The notes below the pieces were generated by a model, which did not search any database, was not told the DNA's origin, and saw nothing but the letters and a program-made list of their open reading frames with translations. Shown here piece after piece: positions 40,701 to 49,984 of a stretch of 64,000 bases of DNA. The DNA is taken from the NCBI GenBank assembly GCA_022560695.1, contig JADFSP010000007.1, forward strand, positions 29,542-93,541. Direction: 5' to 3'. Position numbers and translations under genes: made by a program. The DNA is from Pseudomonadota bacterium. GTDB taxonomy: Bacteria > Pseudomonadota > Gammaproteobacteria > Steroidobacterales > Woeseiaceae. Within the stretch, counting starts at the first letter, position 1; every line of letters begins with the position of its first letter.

Positions 40701-41372
40701 GGGGATATTGATTCGCTGACAGATATCGGCCTCGATGAAAGTCTTCTCGATGCAACCGGGCAAACCCAGGTGCTGAGCGATGACATGGCAGTCGAGACCA
40801 TGTCCGACCTGGAAAAAGCCCTGGTGGGCGAGGATGACACCGTGCTCGCGCCTGCGGATAACGACATGGACGCCAGCATTGCCGACGATCAGGCGACGAT
40901 GCTTGCTCCGGCTGACGATGATACGGGCGATTTCGATTTCGCCAAGACAGAGGCATTGCCGGCTGATGCATTTACGGCGACGACCAATGCCGGGGAAACA
41001 GGTGAAATGCCCGCGGTCGCCACCACCGACCTCGATCTCGATCTCGATGATCTGACAGCGGCCCTCAAAGTCAGCGAAATGGGCGACACCGTCGACATGC
41101 CTCGCGATGATGCGACAGTCGAGCATCCACGGCCGGAGATCTCCGCCGACGACGACATTCCGACGATGGCGATTGATCCCGAAGAGCTGAGCGACGATCT
41201 TCATGAGGCCCGCACGATGACCGAAGTCGGTACGAAGCTCGATCTTGCGCGGGCCTATGTGGACATGGGTGACCCCACCGGTGCCAAAGGCATCCTCAAG
41301 GAAGTCCTCGATGAGGGCGATGAGAGCCAGCAGCAGCAGGCGCAGCAGCTACTTGATTCACTGCCGGGCTAG
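37785..41372 (+). CDS. fimV: Type IV pilus/polar hub protein FimV
   Basis: FimV is a large inner-membrane hub that organises the cell pole and supports type IV pilus assembly and twitching. The 1195-residue protein begins with a signal peptide (MPRRFIRILLAFIALLSSNVWA), then the FimV N-terminal domain (LGLGEIRLESALNEPLRARI). A run of 13-residue acidic repeats (~residues 192-270) follows, then a periplasmic LysM domain (LVVRGETLWGITQRV, ~285-345), one TM segment (SIWAMIGGAVIVAGGILFWFL, ~565) and a very acidic cytoplasmic region. The C-terminal TPR-like FimV domain is KLDLARAYVDMGDPTGAKGI. The ATG at 37785 begins the signal peptide. The neighbours asd and truA match Pseudomonas. Confidence 0.95.
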   Translation: MPRRFIRILLAFIALLSSNVWALGLGEIRLESALNEPLRARIELLSAVPGELDNLQITMASAETFQRYGLDRPTFLQGLQFKVVRSDNVDGNYVEVRSNSAITEPFLTFLVEASWPRGRLLREYTVLLDPPTFVPPSTAQAQPAVTAPRRSTPVDSGRIERQPSATPPPVQAEPEPVADDSYAFDDETYFDDDSSADDDESYVADDSSADDDEFYVADDSSADEDEFYVADDSSADDDEFYVADDSSAVDDDFYVAGDSSADDETYGSDETPDYYDTTLGSDHLVVRGETLWGITQRVKSDSRLTMNQAMLAIFEANPEAFGGNINVLRAGANLRIPSADEIFQIDRGYALAEAKRHHAAWSGARMTAAVPTVPPVVEPILEPTPEPILDPILEPSLTLVPPDEEPAGLDLGIDSPADGEPMTREQEILDRIAELEAADVPRQPSLIEIRDNDLATLRHELANIRGEIYEPPVDDVVADDAADDVVDDATADPFADDATLDAGADIMTDTEDAEPVTDQDDEVADTTPPPTTVIRSAPETGPTIVERIIDALTSIWAMIGGAVIVAGGILFWFLRRDHDDGDDEVTGQWSALDADEFGGDALSATEQMQVPVHDDGTFVVVEQEAPGQPQEPAFRPMEDTVEAPTPEIEDSGGDTDQFDALEDTFSSETAINLDQSDPVAEADFHMAYGLYDQAADLINGALEIEPDRRDLLTKLAEIYFVWGNRDAFVDAAGRLKAAVGDAESAEWDKIVIMGQQIAAEHELFAGAGVAAVTREVDLSFEGGMEEASALDMDFGTVNEPGGNVFDVGEDEDPGGLDFIIEETGKSEVLDAPTAEVTAQMPTLESTLESPTIEQPFDALFDATSELPSIDDVDDDDVTAQMPGQSGGQATGEIDLEDLNLDLSALEETEVAPFDDLDATGANEELADTGVNVTLDSTAATGKNPELDPDSTGVRHVLARDETGQNPMMAETAGDIDSLTDIGLDESLLDATGQTQVLSDDMAVETMSDLEKALVGEDDTVLAPADNDMDASIADDQATMLAPADDDTGDFDFAKTEALPADAFTATTNAGETGEMPAVATTDLDLDLDDLTAALKVSEMGDTVDMPRDDATVEHPRPEISADDDIPTMAIDPEELSDDLHEARTMTEVGTKLDLARAYVDMGDPTGAKGILKEVLDEGDESQQQQAQQLLDSLPG
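38361..38594 (+). repeat. 39-bp coding tandem repeat in fimV (six units)
   Basis: Units begin at 38361, 38400, 38439, 38478, 38517 and 38556, each 39 bases, encoding variants of DDSSADDDEFYVA. The first four are nearly identical in DNA sequence, while the last two diverge. The exact 13-codon period and the low synonymous divergence indicate recent expansion or contraction. It forms an acidic linker between the N-terminal domain and the LysM domain. Confidence 0.95.
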
Positions 41373-41500
41373 TACTCCGTCAAGGTAGTTTTGATGGGTT
41401 CAGAACCGCCCGATCGTTTGTACGCGGCTAAAGCCGCTCCTGCTGGCCTCGATCGACGTTGTAGGAGGGCCTTGAAGGTCAGGACGACCGAATGTCGCGG
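41373..41500. repeat. Dispersed repeat fragments after fimV
   Basis: The first ~34 bases (TACTCCGTCAAGGTAGTTTT...GATGGGTTCAGA) match the left end of the MITE-like repeat at 13274, and like it begin exactly at a TAG stop codon. No matching inverted end is found before truA. A different short palindrome follows at about 41425 (GCGGCTAAAGCCGC CTCCTGC-type), resembling the GTAGGAGCGGCTTTAGCCGC repeat common in gammaproteobacteria, with a degenerate partner TTGTAGGAGGGCC near 41459. Otherwise I see nothing in the 183-bp gap. Confidence 0.7.
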
Positions 41501-41555
41501 AGCACAGGGATGTGCGAGAGCGACCAGGCCCGACCCGGTCCCGTAACACCCTGAC

Positions 41556-42380
41556 ATGCGACTCGCCATCGGCATCGAATACGACGGTACCGCCTACAAC
41601 GGCTGGCAGCACCAGCGAAACGGGTGTGGCATTCAGGAGCGTGTCGAACACGCGTTGAGCATTGTCGCCGACGAGACGGTCACAACCATATGCGCCGGGC
41701 GCACCGACACCGGCGTGCATGCCGCGGGCCAGGTCGCGCATTTCGACACGAGCAGTGAGCGCGCCGATCGCAGGTGGCTGCTCGGCGCCAACAGCAACCT
41801 CCCTGATGACATCAACGTCAACTGGGTGCGTTGCGTCGACGATGAGTTTCACGCGCGCTTCTCCGCGACAGCGCGCAGCTACCGATACCTGATTCTCAAT
41901 CGGCCCGTACGATCCTCGCTGTGTCACCGCTGTACATGGTGGGTTCACCAGTCGCTGAACGAGCGGCGCATGCACGATGCTGCACAGCTACTCGCCGGCA
42001 AACACGATTTCTCGGCATTTCGTTCTGCGGGTTGCCAGGCGTCGACGCCTGTGCGCGAAGTCACGCTGATCTCGGTCAAGCGTGACGATGACCGTGTCGT
42101 GCTGGAGATCACGGCAAACGCATTCTTGCAGCACATGGTGCGCAATATCACCGGGGCGCTGGTGGCGATCGGCAGCGGCGAGCAGCCGGTGGAGTGGCTG
42201 GCCCAGGTGCTGGAGAGCAAGGATCGCAAGCACGGCGGCGTGGCGGCGCCGCCAAATGGCCTGACGCTGGTGCGCGTCGACTATCCGGGCCGGTACGATC
42301 TGCCGGTTTCTCCCGGCACCGGCGGCAGGCCGGGGCAACGGCCGGTAGCGTGGTCAATCAACGATGGATATGATTGCTGA
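41556..42380 (+). CDS. truA: tRNA pseudouridine(38-40) synthase
   Basis: TruA isomerises U38-U40 in the anticodon stem of many tRNAs. The 274-residue protein shows [15 protein letters not shown] at the N-terminus, the catalytic Asp in [11 protein letters not shown] (about residue 52), the [14 protein letters not shown] stretch and [13 protein letters not shown] near residue 190. It starts with ATG at 41556. In Pseudomonas trpF (and often trpBA) sits between truA and accD; here accD begins 2 bases after the stop. Confidence 0.96.
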   Translation: MRLAIGIEYDGTAYNGWQHQRNGCGIQERVEHALSIVADETVTTICAGRTDTGVHAAGQVAHFDTSSERADRRWLLGANSNLPDDINVNWVRCVDDEFHARFSATARSYRYLILNRPVRSSLCHRCTWWVHQSLNERRMHDAAQLLAGKHDFSAFRSAGCQASTPVREVTLISVKRDDDRVVLEITANAFLQHMVRNITGALVAIGSGEQPVEWLAQVLESKDRKHGGVAAPPNGLTLVRVDYPGRYDLPVSPGTGGRPGQRPVAWSINDGYDC

Positions 42381-42381
42381 C

Positions 42382-43248
<867 letters not shown>

Positions 43249-43254
43249 GCCCCT

Positions 43255-44535
43255 TTGACCGCCGGTTCGCAGCTGACTGACTGGCTGGCGCTGCTCGAGA
43301 CGCTGTCCCCCCATGAGATCGATCTTGGTCTCGAGCGAGTGCACGCGGTTCTCGGCAAGCTCGATCTCAAGACACCGCAGTTCGTATTGCATGTCGCCGG
43401 CACGAACGGCAAGGGATCGAGCGTCGCGATGCTGCAATCGCTGCTCGTCGAGTCCGGCGTATCGGTCGGCGCATACACGTCGCCACACGTATTTCGCTTT
43501 AACGAACGTATCTGCATCGACGCGGCACAGGCGTCCGACGAGCAGATCGTCGCAGCCTTCGAGTGCGTGGAAGCCGTACGCGGTGACGTTCCGCTGACCT
43601 ATTTCGAGTTCGGCACGCTCGCGGCGCTTGTCGTCTTCGATAAGGCCGGTGTGGATGCGGTGATACTCGAGGTCGGCATGGGTGGGCGTCTGGACGCCGT
43701 CAATGCCGTCGAACCCGATGCCGGGCTGATTACGAACGTGTCGCTCGACCACTGTGACTGGCTCGGAAACGATATCGACAGCATCGCATTCGAAAAGGCC
43801 GGCATCATGCGCAAAGGCAAACCGATCGTTTTCGGCGCGGTCGATGTTCCGGCCTCGCTGGCGAGGCACGCAAGCGATATCGGTGCCGAGATCATCGTTG
43901 CCGGTCGAGACTACACGTGGGCTGGCGCCGCAGACGGCAGCTGGTCGTGGCAGGGCTGCCGCACGCAATTGTCGTCACTCAGGCCGCCGTCTCTGGCGGG
44001 CGATTTCCAGATCGACAATGCCGCCGGCGTTCTCGCGCTGGCCGAGGCAGCGGGTTGGGAATCCTTCCTGCAAACGGATGTCGTGAACGCCGCGTTCGCG
44101 CGTCCGCGACTCGACGGGCGCCTGCAAATTGTCCGCACCGACGTCGAATGGCTGCTCGACGTCGCGCACAATCCTGCGGCTGCCGGCGTGCTCGCGAGCT
44201 CGCTGCGGGCACGAGCGATCAGTGGCAAGACAATTGCGATCGTGGCCATGCTTGACGACAAGGACGTGGCCGGCGTGATCGCGCCACTGCAGGATATCGT
44301 CGCACACTGGATTGCCGTCACGGCGGACAGCCCTCACGCAATCGAAGCCGGTGAGCTGGCACGCCAGATCGCGAATCTCAGCAACGCCGCGTGCCTCAGC
44401 GCCGATTCGCTGCAGCAGGCGATGGATTCTGCACGGGCACTGGCGACGCAGGAGGATCGGATTCTGGTGACCGGCTCGTTCTATATCGTTGGTCCCGCGC
44501 TGCGAAGCCTTGAGCTATACTCGCGCGGATCATGA
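43255..44535 (+). CDS. folC: Bifunctional folylpolyglutamate/dihydrofolate synthase
   Basis: FolC adds glutamate to dihydropteroate and elongates the polyglutamate tail of folates. The 426-residue Mur-ligase-fold protein shows HVAGTNGKGSSVAML (P-loop, about residues 44-58), YTSPHVFRFNERI, the EVGMGGRLDAVN motif and the C-terminal ligase domain with LLDVAHNPAAAG. It starts at TTG 43255 (TAGSQLTDWLALLE). Its TGA overlaps the next ATG (ATGA). The accD-folC-dedD order is conserved in gammaproteobacteria. Confidence 0.96.
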   Translation: MTAGSQLTDWLALLETLSPHEIDLGLERVHAVLGKLDLKTPQFVLHVAGTNGKGSSVAMLQSLLVESGVSVGAYTSPHVFRFNERICIDAAQASDEQIVAAFECVEAVRGDVPLTYFEFGTLAALVVFDKAGVDAVILEVGMGGRLDAVNAVEPDAGLITNVSLDHCDWLGNDIDSIAFEKAGIMRKGKPIVFGAVDVPASLARHASDIGAEIIVAGRDYTWAGAADGSWSWQGCRTQLSSLRPPSLAGDFQIDNAAGVLALAEAAGWESFLQTDVVNAAFARPRLDGRLQIVRTDVEWLLDVAHNPAAAGVLASSLRARAISGKTIAIVAMLDDKDVAGVIAPLQDIVAHWIAVTADSPHAIEAGELARQIANLSNAACLSADSLQQAMDSARALATQEDRILVTGSFYIVGPALRSLELYSRGS

Positions 44536-45134
44536 TGGAGCGAAGCCTGAAAGAGCGCATCATCGGCGCCGCCGTACTGGTTATTTTCGTCGTCCTTGTC
44601 GTGCCCGTGTTTCTGGATGGCTCGCCGCAAAACGGCGAAGTCATCAGTGAGCGCGTGCCGCTGCCCGGTCAGGCCGGTGAGCAGAAAACACAAACCATCG
44701 TCCTGCAAAGGGACCGCAAGGAGCCGGTGCCGCTCGCCGCGAGCAACGAGCCCGTGGCAAAGCAAGCCGCACGCGAGGAACCGCCCGCGAAAAGCACAGA
44801 GCGCACAACGTCCACGGAGACGCCGGCCGCGCCGGCCGCCGCTTCCGGGCCGCGCCCACAGGCGTCAGCGCCGGCCGTGGTCGAGGCGTCGAACTCATCC
44901 ACGGGCATGTGGGTGGTCCAGCTCGGCAGTTTTTCGAATCAACAAAACGCCGAGAAGCTTGCCGCCGATTTGCGCAAGCAGGGATTTGCCGCATTTCTCA
45001 GTCGGCTCACGACCGCGTCGGGTCCACTGCACCGTGTGCGCATCGGACCGCAAAAGGATCGCGACAGTGCCGAAGCGATGGCCGTGCGCCTCGAGCGCGC
45101 AGGTCATGCCGGCCAGGTCGTGCCACATCCGTAA
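44532..45134 (+). CDS. dedD: SPOR-domain cell-division protein, DedD-like
   Basis: DedD-type proteins are single-pass inner-membrane proteins whose periplasmic SPOR domain binds denuded septal peptidoglycan. The 200-residue protein has a short cytoplasmic start, one TM helix (IIGAAVLVIFVVLVVPVFLD, residues 10-29), and a Pro/Ala-rich linker (about 60-120). The C-terminal SPOR domain is MWVVQLGSFSNQQNAEKLAADL with HRVRIGPQKDRDSAEAMA. The start overlaps folC by ATGA. The symbol is assigned by position and architecture. Confidence 0.9.
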   Translation: MMERSLKERIIGAAVLVIFVVLVVPVFLDGSPQNGEVISERVPLPGQAGEQKTQTIVLQRDRKEPVPLAASNEPVAKQAAREEPPAKSTERTTSTETPAAPAAASGPRPQASAPAVVEASNSSTGMWVVQLGSFSNQQNAEKLAADLRKQGFAAFLSRLTTASGPLHRVRIGPQKDRDSAEAMAVRLERAGHAGQVVPHP

Positions 45135-45226
45135 GCGTCACTCGGGCAAATTTCAAAACGTGCGTCTTGCAGTCGTTCTGCTAGAATCTGCCCCCACGCA
45201 GTGCCGGACCGGACCCGACACCCCTG

Positions 45227-45775
45227 ATGCCAATCATCGATTTACTCATCGCCGTAGCCATTATCGTTTCGGTCGTGGTGGGATTCGTCCGCGGCTTCAT
45301 CAAGGAAGCCATTTCGATCACAGCCCTGCTCGTGGCTATCTGGGCGGCAATGTATTACGGGCCGACCGTCGGCGAAATTTCCGACAGCTGGCTGGACTCT
45401 GCGGAGATGCAGATCTGGTTCGGTCGCGTTCTGGTCTTCGCCGTCATTCTGTCGCTCGGCGGATTACTCGGATTGGGACTGTCGAAACTGGTCCGCTTGT
45501 CGGCACTGAGTGGCATCGACCGCTTCTTCGGATCGCTGTTCGGGATGGCGCGTGGCGTGTTACTCGTCGCGCTGCTCATCATCGGCGGTCAGTTCGCGGG
45601 CTTCTCCAACGAATATTGGTGGTATCGCTCGAACGTGGTCCCTTATCTCGAGGTCGTCGCTGACTGGATCAAGGTCATGACGCCAAAGGGTTTCGACATG
45701 CTGACACCCGACGAGACCGCGGAGTCACTGCCCATCGTGTCGCTGCAAGAACCCGTGCACGCGACATCGATATGA
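45227..45775 (+). CDS. cvpA: CvpA-family inner-membrane protein
   Basis: CvpA is required for colicin V production and envelope tolerance in E. coli and lies upstream of purF. The 182-residue protein has four hydrophobic segments (starting near residues 3, 28, 65 and 100) and the family's DLLIAVAIIVSVVVGFVRGFIKE opening. The start ATG at 45227 follows a 92-bp gap after dedD. purF begins 17 bases downstream, so the dedD-cvpA-purF order of gammaproteobacteria is kept. Confidence 0.92.
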   Translation: MPIIDLLIAVAIIVSVVVGFVRGFIKEAISITALLVAIWAAMYYGPTVGEISDSWLDSAEMQIWFGRVLVFAVILSLGGLLGLGLSKLVRLSALSGIDRFFGSLFGMARGVLLVALLIIGGQFAGFSNEYWWYRSNVVPYLEVVADWIKVMTPKGFDMLTPDETAESLPIVSLQEPVHATSI

Positions 45776-45792
45776 ACTTTCTGGAGTGAAGC

Positions 45793-47334
45793 ATGTGCGG
45801 CGTCGTCGCAATCGTTAGTACTCAAGCGGTCAACCAGGCGCTGTACGATGCCCTGACGGTCATGCAGCATCGCGGTCAGGACGCTGCGGGCATCGTGACC
45901 TGGGGTGAAGACGGCCTGCGGCAGCGCCGCAGCAACGGGCTGGTGCGCGACGTCTTTCGCGAGCGTCACATGCTGCAGCTGACCGGCAATGTCGGCATCG
46001 GGCACGTTCGTTATCCGACCGCGGGTGGCGTGCGCGCATCGGAGGCACAGCCCTTCTATGTGAATTCTCCCTATGGCATCTGCCTCGCGCACAACGGCAA
46101 CCTGACCAACTACACAGAGCTCGCCGAATTGCTGACGCGCGAAGACCGGCGTCATCTGAGCACCGATTCCGATTCGGAGGTGCTGCTCAATGTGTTCGCT
46201 CACGAGCTGCACATCCGCGCAAACGGCCGGCCGACGCCCGAGCAGGTGTTCGATGCCGTCGATGCGGTGCACCGGCGCTGCAAAGGCGGATATGCCGTCG
46301 TTGCCCTGATCGTGGGTTTCGGCATCGTTGCATTTCGCGATCCGCACGGGATCCGGCCACTCGTTCTTGGAGAACGGGACTCGGACGCGGGGCGCGAATA
46401 CATGGTCGCCTCGGAGAGCGTCGCGCTCGACGTGCTGCAGTTCAGGCACGCACGCGCCGTGCGCCCTGGCGAAACCGTCTTTATCGAGAATGGCGGCGTA
46501 TTGCACAGCCGCGCGCAACGCGGTGACGTTCGGCACACGCCCTGCATCTTCGAATACGTTTACTTCGCCCGTCCGGACTCGATCCTCGATGAGCTCTCTG
46601 TGTACAAGTCGCGGCTGCGCATGGGCGAGGAGCTGGCCGGCAAGATCGTGCGTGATTTTTCGGATCACGATATCGAGGTCGTCATCCCGATTCCGGACAC
46701 GAGCCGCACGGCAGCATTGCAGGTTGCCTATCACCTCGGCCTGAAGTATCGCGAGGGGTTCATCAAGAATCGTTACATCGGCCGCACGTTTATCATGCCC
46801 GGCCAGGAGGAACGCGCGCAGTCGGTCAGGCGCAAACTGAATGCCATCGACCTCGAATTTCGTGGCAAGAATGTCTTGCTCGTCGACGATTCCATCGTCC
46901 GCGGCACGACATCGCGGCAGATCATCAAGCTGGCTCGTGAGGCCGGCGCTCGCAAGGTGTATTTTGCATCCGCGGCCCCGCCCGTGCGGTACCCGAACGT
47001 CTACGGCATCGACATGCCGGCCGCTTCGGAGTTGATCGCGAACGGCCGAACCGTTGACGAAGTACAGGCGCTGATCGGCGCCGACCGCCTGATCTATCAG
47101 GATCTGCACGGACTGATCCGGTCCGTGCGGCACGGCAGCTCAAGCATTTCCGAATTTGATACTTCGTGCTTCTCCGGTGAATATGTGACCGGGGACGTTA
47201 CCGATGACTACTTGCAGGAACTCGAATCGCGCAGAAACGATGCGGCCAAGCAACGCTACGATGATCGCTACAACGGGTACGTTTCCGAAGATGATGTGGC
47301 CGCGGAGAACAGTGACGCTGCCGTCGGCATGTAA
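45793..47334 (+). CDS. purF: Amidophosphoribosyltransferase
   Basis: PurF catalyses the first committed step of purine synthesis (PRPP plus glutamine to phosphoribosylamine). The 513-residue protein begins MCGVVAIV, so the nucleophile Cys becomes N-terminal after Met removal without a propeptide. The Ntn glutaminase includes [11 protein letters not shown] and AHNGNLTN. The phosphoribosyltransferase domain has the PRPP loop [16 protein letters not shown] (about residue 363). There is no Fe-S cluster Cys set of the B. subtilis type. A good GGAGTG site precedes the start. Confidence 0.97.
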   Translation: MCGVVAIVSTQAVNQALYDALTVMQHRGQDAAGIVTWGEDGLRQRRSNGLVRDVFRERHMLQLTGNVGIGHVRYPTAGGVRASEAQPFYVNSPYGICLAHNGNLTNYTELAELLTREDRRHLSTDSDSEVLLNVFAHELHIRANGRPTPEQVFDAVDAVHRRCKGGYAVVALIVGFGIVAFRDPHGIRPLVLGERDSDAGREYMVASESVALDVLQFRHARAVRPGETVFIENGGVLHSRAQRGDVRHTPCIFEYVYFARPDSILDELSVYKSRLRMGEELAGKIVRDFSDHDIEVVIPIPDTSRTAALQVAYHLGLKYREGFIKNRYIGRTFIMPGQEERAQSVRRKLNAIDLEFRGKNVLLVDDSIVRGTTSRQIIKLAREAGARKVYFASAAPPVRYPNVYGIDMPAASELIANGRTVDEVQALIGADRLIYQDLHGLIRSVRHGSSSISEFDTSCFSGEYVTGDVTDDYLQELESRRNDAAKQRYDDRYNGYVSEDDVAAENSDAAVGM

Positions 47335-47361
47335 CGGCGTCCCCGGGGCGGGCACCGTCCG

Positions 47362-48567
47362 ATGACCATAAAGTTCATGCTGATCGATGCCCAGGCTGAA
47401 TTCCGCAGCTTGCTCGCGCACCACATTACAACGAATTGGCCGGACGCTATCGTGGCCGAGTACGATCCGGCGACGGCCGGGCAATTGCCCGACGAGTTTG
47501 CGGGCGCGGGCAATGACGTCATATTGCTCGGCGACGATCTTGCCGGGCGAGAAGGCATCAAGGTTGTCAAACAGTTCCTGAAAAGACCCGGTTTCCCGGC
47601 GGTCGTCTATTTCGGTCAGGCCGGCGAACAGGACACCGCGACGGAAGCCGGCGTCGAGGGTTTTTTCGTCCGCGATAAAATTGGTCACGACGCGCTGATG
47701 GTCTGTCTGAGCGACGTCCTCGTTGCGCGCCGGCGGCTGTCGTACACGGGCACGCTCTTTGTCGGTGACCTGAAGACCGGCATCAGCCCGTTGATAAAGG
47801 GCTATCGATTCGTCAAGAAACTCGGTGCGACCGGGCACTCCGCCGTGTATCTCGCCGAGAAAGAGTCGGAGGGCATTCATGTCGTGCTCAAGGTCTTGCG
47901 CCAGGTGCCGGATGAGACAGACAGTGTCGGTGCGTTCGATCGTTTCTTGCAGGAATACGAAATGATTGCGGAAATGGACCATCCGAACATCGCAAAAATA
48001 TTCGACCTCGGCGTCGGCGACGATCACGCACACATCGTCATGGAATATCTGGACGGCGGGGACCTCAAGGAAAGGATCGCCGACGGCATCACCGAGCTGG
48101 AAGCCGTCAGTTACCTGCGGCAGATCGCGAGCGCGCTGGAGAAGATTCATGAAGTCGGCATCCTGCACCGCGATCTCAAGCCCGGCAACATCATGTTGCG
48201 CAGTGACGGGTCGATTGCACTGATCGACTTCGGCCTGGCGAAACGCATGCGTCTGGAGATGGAAATCACGGACAGCGGCGAGATCTTCGGTACGCCCTAT
48301 TACATGAGCCCGGAGCAGGGTCACGCGGATGATGTCGATACTCGCAGCGACGTCTACAGTCTCGGCGTCATTTTCTACGAGCTCCTGACCGGCGATAAGC
48401 CGTACAAGGCGAGCTCGGCGATGGGCATCATCTACATGCATGCAAATGCGCCGGTGCCGTTGCTGCCGCAGCGACTCGCGCAGTATCAGGCGCTTTTGAA
48501 CATGATGCTGGCCAAGAAACCGGAAAATCGCCTGCAGTCGGCAGCTGAGATCGAAGGGTGGCTTTGA
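47362..48567 (+). CDS. Ser/Thr protein kinase with N-terminal degenerate receiver
   Basis: A 401-residue soluble protein. Residues ~1-125 resemble a response-regulator receiver, but the phosphoacceptor position is Gly (VILLGDDLAG aligned with the usual LLD-xx-LPG), so it is probably a pseudo-receiver. The kinase domain (~148-400) has GATGHSAVYLA, the VVLKVL lysine, HRDLKPGNIML, DFG in LIDFGLA and GTPYYMSPEQ, so it should be active. There is no TM segment. It starts 28 bases after purF and its end overlaps the miaE start by 10 bases, so it is translated with miaE. It is the second soluble kinase in the window (the other at 14905). Confidence 0.92.
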   Translation: MTIKFMLIDAQAEFRSLLAHHITTNWPDAIVAEYDPATAGQLPDEFAGAGNDVILLGDDLAGREGIKVVKQFLKRPGFPAVVYFGQAGEQDTATEAGVEGFFVRDKIGHDALMVCLSDVLVARRRLSYTGTLFVGDLKTGISPLIKGYRFVKKLGATGHSAVYLAEKESEGIHVVLKVLRQVPDETDSVGAFDRFLQEYEMIAEMDHPNIAKIFDLGVGDDHAHIVMEYLDGGDLKERIADGITELEAVSYLRQIASALEKIHEVGILHRDLKPGNIMLRSDGSIALIDFGLAKRMRLEMEITDSGEIFGTPYYMSPEQGHADDVDTRSDVYSLGVIFYELLTGDKPYKASSAMGIIYMHANAPVPLLPQRLAQYQALLNMMLAKKPENRLQSAAEIEGWL

Positions 48568-49181
48568 CCGCGGCAATACCAGCGGCGATTGCGGCGTTTC
48601 TCGACACCGCGACGCCGCCGGAGTGGGTCGACGAGGCTTGCAACCGCGTGCCGGAGTTACTGCTTGATCACGCGAACTGCGAACTCAAGGCAGCGTCGAC
48701 GGCGCTTGGCTTCCTGTATCGATACCCGGACCGAACGCGGCTGGCGCAGCGCATGTCACGGCTGGCGCGCGAGGAATTGCGCCATTTCGAGCAGGTGCGC
48801 ACGCTCATGGAGGAATTGCAGGTGCCGTTCGAGCGCCTGACGGCGTCGCGCTACGCAGGCAGTCTGCGTGACGCGGTGCGGGAGGAGGAGCCGTACAAGC
48901 TTCTCGACCTGTTGCTCATCGGTGCGTTGATTGAGGCGCGTTCGTGCGAGCGTTTCGCCGTGGTGGCGCCGCGCCTGCCGAAGAAGGTCGGTAAGTTTTA
49001 CCGCGGCCTGCTGGCTTCCGAAGCGCGGCACTTTGAACACTACCTGGCGTTCGCCAAATCCGAATGCGGCATCGACGAAGTCGAGATCGAAACCCGACTT
49101 ACGCAACTCAAAGCCATCGAATCCGCACTGATTTCGGAACCGGATCCGGTGTTTCGGTTTCACTCGGGGATACCGGAATAA
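48558..49181 (+). CDS. miaE: tRNA-(ms2io6A) hydroxylase
   Basis: MiaE is a diiron monooxygenase that hydroxylates the isopentenyl group at A37 of tRNAs reading U-starting codons. The 207-residue all-helical protein has the paired diiron motifs REELRHFEQV (about residue 73) and EARHFEHYLAF (about residue 155), plus EARSCERF. The GTG at 48558 overlaps the kinase end. The TAA stop (49179-49181) lies within the left arm of palindromic repeat copy 4. Confidence 0.94.
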   Translation: MALTAAIPAAIAAFLDTATPPEWVDEACNRVPELLLDHANCELKAASTALGFLYRYPDRTRLAQRMSRLAREELRHFEQVRTLMEELQVPFERLTASRYAGSLRDAVREEEPYKLLDLLLIGALIEARSCERFAVVAPRLPKKVGKFYRGLLASEARHFEHYLAFAKSECGIDEVEIETRLTQLKAIESALISEPDPVFRFHSGIPE

Positions 49182-49253
49182 GTGGGGTCGAACCGAACTT
49201 TCCCCGTGATCTCCGACGGCTCGACAGAAAAGTTCGGTTCGACCCCACTTATT
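49177..49253. repeat. GGGGTCGAACCGAA palindromic element, copy 4, bidirectional terminator
   Basis: Perfect 25-base arms (49177-49201 and 49229-49253, AATAAGTGGGGTCGAACCGA...) surround a 27-base centre unlike that of copies 1-3. It separates convergent miaE and lpxH. The left arm contains the miaE TAA and the right arm contains the lpxH TAA at the mirror position, so both genes end inside the same palindrome. The stem should terminate transcription from both sides. Confidence 0.92.
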
Positions 49254-49974
49254 TCCGCAGCATCTCGCACAGCTCCGGGCCGCTCTCGTCCCAGCGCACG
49301 ACACTGCCTTGCTCGTACCAGTCGCCCAATACGATGCGCTTCGCGACTCGATCGCCGAGATCGATGGCATGCACGGCAGGGCGATGTGTGTGACCGTGCA
49401 GCAGAACATCGACACCGTGATCACGAACGACTCTCAACACTTCATCCTGGTTGACGTCCGTGATGCTCTGATCGATCATTGCGCCGTGCGCGATGCTTTC
49501 AGCGCGCAAATGTTTCGCAATGGTGAGGCGCTCCGCCAGGGGTTTGGCGAGCATCATGGCCTGCCATTCCGGATCGCGCGTTATCCGGCGAGCGTTTTGA
49601 TACTGCACGTCATCGATGCACAGCGCGTCGCCGTGGCTGAGCAATACCTTGTCGCCGTAGAAGTCCACCGGGTATGGGTCGGAAAGAATCCTGACGCCGG
49701 TTTCCCGGGCAAACACGTCGCCGATCATGAAGTCGCGATTGCCGTGCATGAAGTAGGTCGTCACGCCGTTGTCCACGAGTTCCCGCAGCGCTTGCTTGAT
49801 GACGGCGTAGTGCGTATTCGGATCGTCGTCACCGACCCACACCTCGAACAGGTCACCCAGGATATAGAGCGCGTCGGCGCGGCTCGCTTCTCCCGCCAGG
49901 AAGGCGAGAAACTGATCGCCAATTTCGGGTCGACCGGCCTCAAGGTGCAGATCGGAAACGAAAAGAGTCGTCAC
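49249..49974 (-). CDS. lpxH: UDP-2,3-diacylglucosamine diphosphatase
   Basis: LpxH cleaves UDP-2,3-diacylglucosamine to lipid X in lipid A synthesis at the inner-membrane face. The 241-residue calcineurin-like phosphoesterase has the metal motifs SDLHLEAGRPEI (residue 7), LGDLFEVWVGDDD (~40), HGNRDFMIG (~78) and HGHTHRPAVH (~195). The length matches E. coli LpxH (240). It is followed downstream only by the repeat; the cyclophilin gene lies 10 bases upstream on the same strand, the common ppiB-lpxH order. Confidence 0.96.
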   Translation of the reverse strand: MTTLFVSDLHLEAGRPEIGDQFLAFLAGEASRADALYILGDLFEVWVGDDDPNTHYAVIKQALRELVDNGVTTYFMHGNRDFMIGDVFARETGVRILSDPYPVDFYGDKVLLSHGDALCIDDVQYQNARRITRDPEWQAMMLAKPLAERLTIAKHLRAESIAHGAMIDQSITDVNQDEVLRVVRDHGVDVLLHGHTHRPAVHAIDLGDRVAKRIVLGDWYEQGSVVRWDESGPELCEMLRK

Positions 49975-49984
49975 AGACCCGAGC

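Noticed and set aside
38835..41204. Long minus-strand ORF (789 codons) opposite fimV
   Set aside because: Its 'protein' is the antisense of a biased acidic coding sequence. The plus strand encodes recognisable FimV domains from end to end.
45643..48576. Two long minus-strand ORFs (496 and 478 codons) opposite cvpA/purF and the kinase
   Set aside because: Antisense shadows in GC-rich DNA. The plus-strand genes are well-known families with contiguous motifs.
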